DNA from: CAG-582 sp964551965 | GTDB lineage: Bacteria; Bacillota_I; Bacilli_A; RF39; UBA660 | DNA length: 44,900 nucleotides | Direction: 5' to 3' | Assembly: GCA_964551965.1 (NCBI GenBank) | Contig: CAZKFB010000006.1 | Coordinates: 1-44,900, forward strand | Shown: one piece after another, positions 9,758-17,146 of the stretch | How positions within the stretch are numbered: the stretch's first letter is position 1 | Layout: each line of letters begins with the position of its first letter | Position numbers and translations under genes: made by a program | The notes under the pieces: generated by a model | The model's input: only the letters and a program-made list of their open reading frames with translations | What the model was told of the DNA's origin: nothing | Database searches by the model: none

Positions 9758-12104
9758 CTTCATCACCACTTTTCTTTGATGTTTGATAATTATAATTTGC
9801 TTTTGTTCGATAACAAATATCTTTATACTCACAGTAATTACATGAAGATACATTATCTAATACTAATGGATTAATTTTAAAATTACCATTAATTATATCG
9901 TTAAAACAATTGTTAATTAGATTCTCGATTAAGATTTCCAATTTATTTGCTTCACTTTCAGTTAAGACGTTTTTACCAGCAATATGACCATCTTTAACTT
10001 TTAAACTTTCAATTACTACGGAAGATTCATAAGTATCATCGAAGTTTTTTATTTCATCACTTAAGGTTAATCCACATAGTTTTAAATTCTTTCTTCTTAA
10101 CTCCTCAATAGACAACTTAGCATCTTGCTTTTTATTATTATTTAAAATATGTTGAAGGTACAATCCAACTATCTTTATTTCTGGTTTCTTAATATTTAAA
10201 AGATATAGATATATTGGCAATTGAATATCCATACCATATTCCATTTTATCTAAATTAATCGTTGAATTATTTGTCTTATAATCAACTATAATAGCTTCAT
10301 CATCAATAATTAATATCTTATCAACAATACCTTTTAATTTATATTTAATAGGTCCATCAACAACATGTTCTATTTTCGTTTCATTAGACTGCTTATAAGA
10401 TTTAGAATGCGTATATTGTTCTCTTATAAGAGAAATTAATGCCTTTATTTCATCTTTTAATATACTTAAGAAATACTTTTCTTTATTAGTTGGATTCTTA
10501 TAGTTTTCCTCTATATATTTATCATACACTTCCTCTATATTAGAGTCATTATCTAAACATAATTCTAGACAATGATGGAATAGTGAACCAATGAATGCTT
10601 CAAATAGACTTTCATATTCCTTTATTTTTAAAACATCATTCATATAGAATCTAAAAGGACATTTATAGAATGTATTAATATTAGAATATGATAAAGTTAA
10701 ATTACCATCTAACATATTTCTTAATAATTTATTATCTATTGAATTAAATTGATTATTATAAATTCGATAATCAATCTTATATGTATTTGATAAAATACCA
10801 ATATTATTTTCAATTACATTATATTTAACTAAACTATCATATTTTCTTGCTAAATTAAGTATATTAATAGAAGAAGAAAAATGAGATAAATCATCCACAT
10901 CTTTTATAACTTCCAAATTCAAAAGGTTAATTAAATATGATGGAAGATAATTATTAAATTTACTAGATAATTTATAAGTAATAGTTAAGTTTTTAATATT
11001 ATTAATGGATCTAATTGTAGCTTCTTTCATTCTTTTATTATATTCAATTGAGGTATCTAAGAATTCAGGTTTAATATCATCAGATATATAATCTTCATCT
11101 TTTTTTAATTTAGGTACACTTGAATCATTAAAACCTATTAAGAAAACATATTCTTGATCTTCATAATAGTTATTGATAATACTAGACATACTTACTTCAT
11201 GTTCTTGATGTAAGGAATTAATTTTAATTTGTTTCATTTCATTTATTAACAAATCTACTGAAGAATTTAAATCATTACACCAATAATATTTATTAACTAA
11301 ATTAAATAGTTTATTAACAATAGTTTCATTATATCTGTTATTATTACAATCGAACTTTTTTCTTAATTTGCTAAATAATACATCTAGATTAGCTCCTAAG
11401 TTATCTAAGAAATATTTAGCTATTCTTGTACTATATAAAGAATCTTCGCTTGGTATATAAATAGGTATACCATAACACTCAAAAATATATTTGATAGCGA
11501 ATCGATATTCACTACTATAGTTAGCAATAAAAATATTATTTGGATCTACACATCCACTAATAAGTTTAGAAATACTTTCAGCAACAAATTGGATTTCCGC
11601 ATCCATTGAGTTAAAAGCATATACTTGATGTTTATAATCCTCATTCTTTTTATTTAAGCGAATTACTTCAATATAATTAGACGCAATATCTAATAAATGG
11701 TTATTAAAACTATCAATGAAGTCAAAACCGAATACATATAATTTGTTTTTAGATTCTAAGAAATTTTTATATAGTTCATCATATATTAACTTGTGTTCTC
11801 CATCTAATTCTTCTTTTAAATTTCTCAAGAATATATACTTTTCATCATTACTTGTTTCATCTAAATAATAAAGAGAATTAATATATTCTTTAGCTACTTG
11901 ATAACTTACATTAAAATGTTTCATTACATAGTCAATGGTTTCATTGCAATAATCAAATATTAACCCCTTTTTTAAATCATTGATTGTTATAATTTTTACA
12001 TTATTAAATATTAACTCATCATTAAAATATTTTAAAACTTTATTTCTTAAAGATGCAGGAATTATTAATATTGAGTTTTCTTCTAAAGACTTTAAAATAT
12101 TCAT
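9750..12104 (-). CDS. addB: ATP-dependent nuclease subunit B (AddB/RexB-like), compact
   Basis: This is the partner of AddA. The C-terminal PD-(D/E)XK nuclease shows GIVDKI...VDYKT. An Fe-S cluster signature is visible as one Cys (FYKCPFRFY) plus CNYCEYKDIC (Cx2Cx5C) near the C-terminus, as known for AddB. The N-terminus has no GxxGxGKT Walker A motif, which fits the RexB type in which this half is an inactive helicase scaffold. At 784 residues it is well below the usual 1100-1170, so the helicase-like region is shortened. The start at 12104 is preceded by GAGGTG. The promoter is shared face-out with the HExxH gene at 12205. Confidence 0.88.
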   Translation of the reverse strand: MNILKSLEENSILIIPASLRNKVLKYFNDELIFNNVKIITINDLKKGLIFDYCNETIDYVMKHFNVSYQVAKEYINSLYYLDETSNDEKYIFLRNLKEELDGEHKLIYDELYKNFLESKNKLYVFGFDFIDSFNNHLLDIASNYIEVIRLNKKNEDYKHQVYAFNSMDAEIQFVAESISKLISGCVDPNNIFIANYSSEYRFAIKYIFECYGIPIYIPSEDSLYSTRIAKYFLDNLGANLDVLFSKLRKKFDCNNNRYNETIVNKLFNLVNKYYWCNDLNSSVDLLINEMKQIKINSLHQEHEVSMSSIINNYYEDQEYVFLIGFNDSSVPKLKKDEDYISDDIKPEFLDTSIEYNKRMKEATIRSINNIKNLTITYKLSSKFNNYLPSYLINLLNLEVIKDVDDLSHFSSSINILNLARKYDSLVKYNVIENNIGILSNTYKIDYRIYNNQFNSIDNKLLRNMLDGNLTLSYSNINTFYKCPFRFYMNDVLKIKEYESLFEAFIGSLFHHCLELCLDNDSNIEEVYDKYIEENYKNPTNKEKYFLSILKDEIKALISLIREQYTHSKSYKQSNETKIEHVVDGPIKYKLKGIVDKILIIDDEAIIVDYKTNNSTINLDKMEYGMDIQLPIYLYLLNIKKPEIKIVGLYLQHILNNNKKQDAKLSIEELRRKNLKLCGLTLSDEIKNFDDTYESSVVIESLKVKDGHIAGKNVLTESEANKLEILIENLINNCFNDIINGNFKINPLVLDNVSSCNYCEYKDICYRTKANYNYQTSKKSGDEDE

Positions 12105-12121
12105 GATTACACCTCAAAAAT

Positions 12122-12164
12122 ATTATATCATAATTAATAGAAATTTATCTAAATATGATATAAT
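12122..12164. promoter_or_regulatory. Divergent extended -10 promoters in an inverted repeat
   Basis: ATTATATCAT (12122-12131) and ATGATATAAT (12155-12164) are perfect inverted copies. Each carries an extended -10 box (TGaTATAAT), the left one reading toward addB and the right one toward the gene at 12205. No good -35 box is seen on either side. Confidence 0.65.
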
Positions 12165-12204
12165 GAAATCATAAGAAATGCATTTAATAAAGGAGAATAT
12201 TAAA

Positions 12205-13050
12205 ATGTATAAATATATAGACCATAATGAACAATTTAGTGATTTAAAAACTATTAATGCTAAGAATAATTATATGCGTATCATGAATCGTTTAGATAAT
12301 ATAACAATTCCAAATATTCCGAATAGGCCATATATTTCCCTATCAAAGAATACTTTAAATAAGGAAAATTTTAACAACCATTTAGAATATTTATGTAGTA
12401 AAGTATTCTTAGATGAAAATACTAGATTATTGACTAAAGATTTAATAAACAATAGAATGGAATTAGATTTTAATGGTTATCCTTTCGGTTATACTAGTAA
12501 TGATATTAATGAGAATAATATTATTTCAATAGAAGGATGTAAATATTCTATTTCTCCGATAGTAACTATTCATGAATTAACTCATGCTATTGCATTTATA
12601 AACAAGACATCAATTCCCAAACAATATGAGGAAATACTAAGTATATTTAATGAAATAAGAGCATGTCAGGAGATAGAAGAAACTATTCAAGACGAATGGA
12701 TTCTCAATAAGATGATACAACGTCTTAAATATCGAATATACTTAACAGATCTAAGTGATGAAAATCTAGATAATGTAAGTGATAAAGAAATATATTTTCA
12801 AGGCTATTTCCGAATATTAAATCTTGTTTATGCATTGAGACTATATGAACTTTATAGTATGTATCCGGAAGAAATAAGTAAAGATATAAATCAAGTATTA
12901 AAAAGTGAAATTAGTGTCATTGAATTATTGAAGAAGTATCATATATCTTTAGAAAATGAAGATACAATACTAGCTTATGAAAAAATGATAGAGATATATG
13001 AACAAGTTGTAAGAAAACACTTCAGCAAAGAGAAAACTATTAAGCAATAA
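12205..13050 (+). CDS. Putative HExxH (gluzincin-like) protein
   Basis: ATG 12205 follows AAGGAG with about 9-nt spacing. The 281-residue protein contains HELTH at 123-127, a canonical HExxH zinc site. A possible third ligand lies in YEEILSIFNE (141-150), spaced like the second helix of M3-type gluzincins. There is no signal peptide, so a cytosolic location is likely. The same pattern occurs in the proteins at 25822-26889 (HEFSH) and, degenerate, at 20118-20936 (YEMLH). Outside the motif it is Asn/Ile/Lys-rich and not assignable. Metallopeptidase activity is inference from the motif only. Confidence 0.7.
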   Translation: MYKYIDHNEQFSDLKTINAKNNYMRIMNRLDNITIPNIPNRPYISLSKNTLNKENFNNHLEYLCSKVFLDENTRLLTKDLINNRMELDFNGYPFGYTSNDINENNIISIEGCKYSISPIVTIHELTHAIAFINKTSIPKQYEEILSIFNEIRACQEIEETIQDEWILNKMIQRLKYRIYLTDLSDENLDNVSDKEIYFQGYFRILNLVYALRLYELYSMYPEEISKDINQVLKSEISVIELLKKYHISLENEDTILAYEKMIEIYEQVVRKHFSKEKTIKQ

Positions 13051-13076
13051 AAAAGCAGGAATTAATTCCTGTTTTA
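13051..13076. terminator. Bidirectional terminator
   Basis: GCAGGAATTAATTCCTGT forms a near-palindromic hairpin flanked by A and T runs, between the convergent HExxH gene and the VanY gene. The VanY stop codon (13074-13076) lies in the T tract. Confidence 0.75.
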
Positions 13077-14066
13077 TTCTGCATATTTACTATCTAATCC
13101 AAAATAAGCTTCCATTGTAATCCAATCGCCATTGTTAAATAGCTTACTTGCTAGATCTTCCCCGACATATCTTAAATGCCATGATTCATAGATATATCCT
13201 GTTTCATTAGTTTTACCTTCCGGATATCTTAGGATAAATCCATATTTTGCTGCATTTTGAGCAACCCATAAAGCTTCTTTAGTTCCATTGAAATTTCTAC
13301 CAGCATTGTTTAAATCGAAACATTCTCCACTTTGATGTTCTGAGTATCCTGGCCTTGCAGAATAAGTATCAGCTTCTGCTTTGGCAGCTTCATAACTCAT
13401 TCCTTTATTCTGTTCTCTATTAATATAATTATTATATAGGGTAGTTTGTACTTTATAAGATCTAAATCCACTTTGATTCCATAATTTTAAACCTACAGCT
13501 TGAGCATCAGCTTTCATATCTTCAAATGCATCATATGCTTGAGTATTAATACAATTATTACAAACTTTTTCTAGATTGGTTGGAGTTGATTTAGTATTCT
13601 TAGGAACGAAATCATTAGGTAGAGGATAAGACTTATTAGCAATTAAATATCCATCGACATAAGTTACTCCATCAATTGTATAAATATCATATCCTTTACT
13701 TGACTTACCAATAACTTTTTTTTCTCCATTAGGTTCAACTATTTTCTTATATTTCTTTTCTTCAACTTTTTTAGTTGTTGTAGTAGTTGTGATAGTTGTT
13801 CTATTTTTAGTTTTTGTTTCCGTTTTTTTATCATCCTCAATAACAACACATCTATTATTTAAATAACAATTTAATTTTTCATTATTGGATAGATATGCAA
13901 TACCTTTAACTGCCATAAATAAGAAGAATATTAAGAATGCTATAACAAAAGCTTTTCCCCAATGTTTATGTTTAATTTTATAATTCTTATAACTTATTAA
14001 ATAAAGAATAGGTAAAATAATAGATATAGCTAGATATCCATAATAAATTATTAATTGTATATTCAT
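13074..14066 (-). CDS. VanY-type D-alanyl-D-alanine carboxypeptidase, membrane-anchored
   Basis: Peptidase M15/VanY enzymes trim the terminal D-Ala of peptidoglycan stems in a zinc-dependent way. The catalytic part (about residues 185-325) carries SGFRSY, the zinc motif SEHQSGECFDLN (usual form SxHxxGxAxD) and ESWHLRYVG with the last zinc His. Two N-terminal hydrophobic segments (about 5-25 and 38-60) anchor it, followed by a Thr/Lys-rich linker. The start at 14066 uses the GAGGTGA that contains the sirtuin stop codon, only 4 nt away, so the genes are coupled. In the zinc motif, Glu-Cys replaces the usual small residues; activity is likely but not certain. Confidence 0.9.
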   Translation of the reverse strand: MNIQLIIYYGYLAISIILPILYLISYKNYKIKHKHWGKAFVIAFLIFFLFMAVKGIAYLSNNEKLNCYLNNRCVVIEDDKKTETKTKNRTTITTTTTTKKVEEKKYKKIVEPNGEKKVIGKSSKGYDIYTIDGVTYVDGYLIANKSYPLPNDFVPKNTKSTPTNLEKVCNNCINTQAYDAFEDMKADAQAVGLKLWNQSGFRSYKVQTTLYNNYINREQNKGMSYEAAKAEADTYSARPGYSEHQSGECFDLNNAGRNFNGTKEALWVAQNAAKYGFILRYPEGKTNETGYIYESWHLRYVGEDLASKLFNNGDWITMEAYFGLDSKYAE

Positions 14067-14070
14067 AAAA

Positions 14071-14784
14071 TCACCTCAATTTAATCTTGCTAAAAGTCTC
14101 ACCAATCTTTTCATTGATCTGTAATGTACAAGGTTGGTTAATCTTTTCTAAATTAATTACTACTAGATTCTTACCTTTAAAAAATCTTATTAATCCGGCT
14201 GCCGGATAGACATTTAAACTTGTACCGCCTACAATAATTGTATCACATTCACTGATATATTTTATAGCATCATTAATTACATTGGTGTCAAGTTCTTCTT
14301 CATATAACACAACATCAGGTTTGATAATACCTCCGCAAGAACACTTTGGAATTCCCTCATGTTTTATTTCATCCAATGTATATTTTTTATGACATTTCTC
14401 ACACGTATTTTTATATATAGTTCCATGTAAATTTAAAACATTTATTGATCCTGCCAATTCATGTAATCCATCGATGTTCTGAGTAATGATAGCTTTAAGT
14501 TTTCCTGACTCTTCTAGCTTCACTAAAAACTTATGACATTCATTTGGTTCTATTCCCGTTACAACTAATTTATCAAAATAAAATTTGAAAAATACTTCAG
14601 GATTATTTTTATAAAATGTATGGGAAAGTATTTCTTCGGGAGGGTAGTCATATACTTGATTATATAAACCATCTTTACTTCGAAAATCTTTTATTCCGCT
14701 TTCGGTAGAAACACCAGCACCGCCAAAAAAAACAATATTGGAGGAACTATCAATTATTCTTTGTAATTCTTCAATATTGTTCAT
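14071..14784 (-). CDS. cobB: NAD-dependent protein deacylase (Sir2 family)
   Basis: Sirtuins remove acetyl or acyl groups from lysine using NAD+. The NAD-binding GGAGVSTESGI (21-31) and FRS, TQNID (101-105), catalytic His120 in LNLHG and GTSLNVYPAAGL are all present. The zinc ribbon cysteines are 128, 131, 148 and 150 (CxxC...CxC). At 237 residues it is the normal bacterial length. It starts 2 nt after the stop of the lysine-rich H1-like gene and ends 4 nt before the VanY gene, so the three are probably one transcript. The ribosome binding site is weak (AAGAAAG), consistent with translation by coupling. Confidence 0.95.
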   Translation of the reverse strand: MNNIEELQRIIDSSSNIVFFGGAGVSTESGIKDFRSKDGLYNQVYDYPPEEILSHTFYKNNPEVFFKFYFDKLVVTGIEPNECHKFLVKLEESGKLKAIITQNIDGLHELAGSINVLNLHGTIYKNTCEKCHKKYTLDEIKHEGIPKCSCGGIIKPDVVLYEEELDTNVINDAIKYISECDTIIVGGTSLNVYPAAGLIRFFKGKNLVVINLEKINQPCTLQINEKIGETFSKIKLR

Positions 14785-14786
14785 TT

Positions 14787-15434
14787 TTAATCTTTCTTAA
14801 TTGAATTAACTATTACGATAATAATACCAACAATTTCAACAAGTACTGATAAAATTGCAAGTGTATTTGTTAACTCAAATGACATATTAATTTTATTTGT
14901 TAAGTATGCTGTTAATACTAATACAAATAAACCAATTATAATAATAATAATTCCTAAATCAACTAACTTATCTGCTTTTGAACTCTTAACTACTTCTTTA
15001 GTTTCTGTCTTTGGAGTTTCAATTACTTTTGGTTCTTCATGAACTTTAACTTCTTCAACAACTTTTGGCTCTTCAACAATTTTAGGAGTTTCAACAACTT
15101 TCTTTTCTACTTTAGGAGCTTCAACAACTTTCTTTTCTACAGGTTTAGTAGTAGTTTTCTTAGGAGCTGTTGTCTTCTTAGTTGTATTTGTTGAAGATTT
15201 TTTTGGTGCCGTTTTAGGAGCACTTTTAGTTGCTGTAGTTTTTTTAGTAGTAGTAGATTTACTAGCTGGTTTCTTAGCTGCAGTACTCTTTGTTGTAGTA
15301 GTTTTCTTAGCAGTACTTTGTGTACTTGCTTTCTTTACTGTATCATTTGTTTTTGTTGCTGTTGCTTTTTTAGCAGTAGTAGTTTTCTTAGTTGTATTTG
15401 ATTGCTTGTTAGTAGTCTTTTTAGTTTCTGCCAT
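14787..15434 (-). CDS. Histone-H1-like Lys/Thr/Ala-rich protein with two C-terminal membrane segments
   Basis: Residues 1-100 are almost wholly Lys, Thr, Ala, Ser, Pro and Asn, with 27 lysines and only three acidic residues, like eukaryotic H1 tails and bacterial H1-like proteins. Residues 98-150 are a degenerate Pro-Lys-Val-Val-Glu-Glu repeat. Residues 160-178 and 189-211 are membrane segments. The positive-inside rule places the tail in the cytosol. ATG 15434 follows GAGGTG. The sirtuin gene begins 2 nt after its stop. A membrane-attached nucleic-acid-binding tail is plausible but unproven; it could also be an envelope linker protein of biased composition. Confidence 0.75.
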   Translation of the reverse strand: MAETKKTTNKQSNTTKKTTTAKKATATKTNDTVKKASTQSTAKKTTTTKSTAAKKPASKSTTTKKTTATKSAPKTAPKKSSTNTTKKTTAPKKTTTKPVEKKVVEAPKVEKKVVETPKIVEEPKVVEEVKVHEEPKVIETPKTETKEVVKSSKADKLVDLGIIIIIIGLFVLVLTAYLTNKINMSFELTNTLAILSVLVEIVGIIIVIVNSIKKD

Positions 15435-15488
15435 TTAACACTCACCTCTAAACATAATTATACAACAAGATAATTAAAATACAAGCAA

Positions 15489-15579
15489 AAAAGCATTTAT
15501 CAATGTCTACAAACACTTAGATTAGTTCTAAAAACTATAATTTTTTAATAAGTATATATTAAATTAGATAAATGCTTTT
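15489..15579. repeat. 13-bp perfect inverted repeat spanning a divergent intergenic region
   Basis: AAAAGCATTTATC (15489-15501) and GATAAATGCTTTT (15567-15579) are exact inverted copies separated by 65 nt of AT-rich DNA, between the H1-like gene (minus) and the RluA-like gene (plus). There is no T tract fitting a terminator for the plus gene, and no clear target-site duplication that would mark a mobile element. Confidence 0.7.
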
Positions 15580-15595
15580 ATAAGGAGATGATAAT

Positions 15596-16036
15596 TTGGA
15601 TGTTAATAAGTCAAATATTGTTTATGAAGATAATGCTTTAGTTGTTGTTAACAAAGATTGCAATCAAGCATTAGATTATAATAATATATTAAATAACTTA
15701 TCAAAAGAAGTATCGGGTTTAGTAGTACTATCTAAAAATAAGTACAGCATTAAATATAGTTATTTGGTAATTGTTGAAGGATACTTTAATGATCAAGATT
15801 ATAATATATTAGTTCAAAAAGAAAAGTATTCAATATTAGAAATTACTTCATCTCTTGAAGATACTTTAATTAGAGAAAATTTAATGAATATTAATCATCC
15901 TATAATTGGTGATTATAAATATAAATCTACCATTAATCCCATAAAAAGAATATGTATGCATCTATATAAGATAGAGATAGATAATAAACAAATCTACTCA
16001 GAAATTCCTGATAGTTTTAGGATATTTATGCCATAA
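15596..16036 (+). CDS. Miniature RluA-like protein lacking the catalytic aspartate
   Basis: The TTG start at 15596 has a strong AAGGAGATG 5 nt upstream. The 146-residue protein follows the RluA pseudouridine-synthase order: IVYEDNALVVVNK (8-20), the catalytic-loop equivalent NLSKEVSGLVVLSKN (34-48), YLVIVEG, NHPIIGDYKYK, CMHLYKIEI and a final IPDSF. In the active family the loop reads RLDxxTSG; here Ser36 replaces the catalytic Asp and Asn replaces Arg. The TGRTHQIRVH segment is also degraded. At about half the usual length it lacks an S4 domain. It may be an RNA-binding relic or a repurposed protein rather than an active modifying enzyme. Confidence 0.7.
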   Translation: MDVNKSNIVYEDNALVVVNKDCNQALDYNNILNNLSKEVSGLVVLSKNKYSIKYSYLVIVEGYFNDQDYNILVQKEKYSILEITSSLEDTLIRENLMNINHPIIGDYKYKSTINPIKRICMHLYKIEIDNKQIYSEIPDSFRIFMP

Positions 16037-16060
16037 AAAATCACATTAATATGTGATTAT
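16034..16060 (-). terminator. Terminator mainly for the minus-strand XRE gene
   Basis: AATCACAT (16039-16046) pairs with ATGTGATT (16051-16058) around TAAT. The A run at 16034-16040 gives the U tract on the minus strand. It overlaps the XRE gene's stop codon. Confidence 0.7.
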
Positions 16061-16281
16061 AATAAGCCTGTACTTTCATCTTCACGATATTCTAAGATAT
16101 CGCCAGGCTGGCATTTTAATACCTTACAGATAGCTTCTAGAGTTGAAAATCTAATTGCTTTAGCTTTACCCGTTTTTAAATTTGATAGATTTGCTGTAGT
16201 AATACCAACGTTTTCAGCTAGTTCATTTAAACTTATTTTTCTATCTGCCATTATACGATCTAATCTTACAATTATACCCAT
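16057..16281 (-). CDS. Small XRE-family HTH transcriptional regulator
   Basis: This 74-residue Cro/CI-type protein is almost entirely a helix-turn-helix domain: SLNELAENVGITTANLSNLKTG forms helices 2-3, and the CQPGDIL ending is typical of the YozG/XRE subfamily. The ATG at 16281 (MGIIVRLD) is favoured over a longer in-frame extension because family members begin there. It is the last gene of a small minus-strand cluster behind two short hypothetical genes and may regulate its own operon. The DNA target is unknown. Confidence 0.9.
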   Translation of the reverse strand: MGIIVRLDRIMADRKISLNELAENVGITTANLSNLKTGKAKAIRFSTLEAICKVLKCQPGDILEYREDESTGLL

Positions 16282-16336
16282 TTCTCTTCTACCTTTCTTT
16301 ACTACATTATAGCACAAATTTATTGATTATCAATAA

Positions 16337-16591
16337 TTATTTGTTATAATTTTCATAATAATTTCTTTCTTGTAAAACATCTAGTAAGTTATCAAGTACA
16401 TCTTCAAGTGTATCATCATATACTTCTTCAACTAATCTAATTAAATCACTCAAATTACTTGCTGATTTATAATCAATATCAAAACTTTCTAATATATCTA
16501 TTTGTTCTTGAGATAGATATATACCATTATCAAGTCTTTTCATCATTGTATAATCAGGATTAATTTCAACGTCTAAATTACTAAAATCCAT
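16337..16591 (-). CDS. Small acidic hypothetical protein (84 aa)
   Basis: The ATG at 16591 follows GAGGTGG. The protein is acidic and helical, with an N-terminal strand-rich segment and a C-terminal region rich in Asp, Leu and Val (about residues 45-80). It has no cysteines or membrane segment and no recognised family. It lies 25 nt downstream of the membrane protein gene and 55 nt upstream of the XRE gene, so it is probably part of that operon. The pairing of a small acidic protein with an XRE regulator is suggestive, but no toxin-antitoxin motif is seen. Confidence 0.65.
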   Translation of the reverse strand: MDFSNLDVEINPDYTMMKRLDNGIYLSQEQIDILESFDIDYKSASNLSDLIRLVEEVYDDTLEDVLDNLLDVLQERNYYENYNK

Positions 16592-16616
16592 GTTTTCCAC
16601 CTCACAAAAAAAGAGT

Positions 16617-17000
16617 CTAACTGATTAAACTCATAAGATCTATTGTATTTAAGAAATAATATCCGGCAGCAATAATTATTCCAAATATTAACATAAAGAA
16701 TAGTACAGGAACAAAATCTTTAATAGATACTTTATTTTTCTTATTATCAACTATCTTTATCGTTTTAGCATCTTCTGTTATTAAATCAACATATTCCATT
16801 GTTTTCTCTAATTCTTCATTATCTATTTTATCTGAATCAATTACTTTATCGACAGGAATAAGATTGGTATTAACTAAATCTTCATCAGTATCATAGTAGT
16901 TATACCCATGAATACTGATAAGAACTTTTTCTACTTCTTCATCAAAATTAGAAACTAAATTATCATTTGCATCAAATAATCTAATAGTTTTAGTATCCAT
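16617..17000 (-). CDS. Hypothetical single-pass membrane protein (127 aa)
   Basis: The ATG at 17000 follows AGGAGG with good spacing. Residues 1-85 are polar and acidic, beginning with a strand-rich segment (TIRLFDANDNLVSNF). Residues 95-118 form one membrane helix, leaving a very short outside tail. A tail-anchored topology with a cytosolic domain is likely. It is the first gene of the minus-strand cluster ending with the XRE regulator, and a TATAAT (complement of 17030-17035) lies upstream. Function unknown. Confidence 0.65.
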   Translation of the reverse strand: MDTKTIRLFDANDNLVSNFDEEVEKVLISIHGYNYYDTDEDLVNTNLIPVDKVIDSDKIDNEELEKTMEYVDLITEDAKTIKIVDNKKNKVSIKDFVPVLFFMLIFGIIIAAGYYFLNTIDLMSLIS

Positions 17001-17077
17001 AGATTTCCTCCTACTATTTATCAACTATTATTATACTAGCATACTTGAACCTTTTTTACAATAACGAGTAAATACTT

Positions 17078-17122
17078 AAATCTAGGGTTATTATTTACAA
17101 ATAGCCCTAGATTTGGTAATAT
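17078..17122 (+). promoter_or_regulatory. Promoter embedded in a 14-bp inverted repeat (candidate operator)
   Basis: AAATCTAGGGTTAT (17078-17091) pairs with ATAGCCCTAGATTT (17101-17114), 14 bp with one G-T, around a 9-nt loop. The -35 box TTTACA (17094-17099) lies wholly in the loop. A 17-bp spacer leads to an extended -10 (TGgTAATAT, 17114-17122) just after the right arm. There is no T tract, so it is not a terminator. It could be a repressor or activator site for the downstream operon. Confidence 0.6.
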
Positions 17123-17146
17123 AATATATGATAGGGAGGCTATAAA

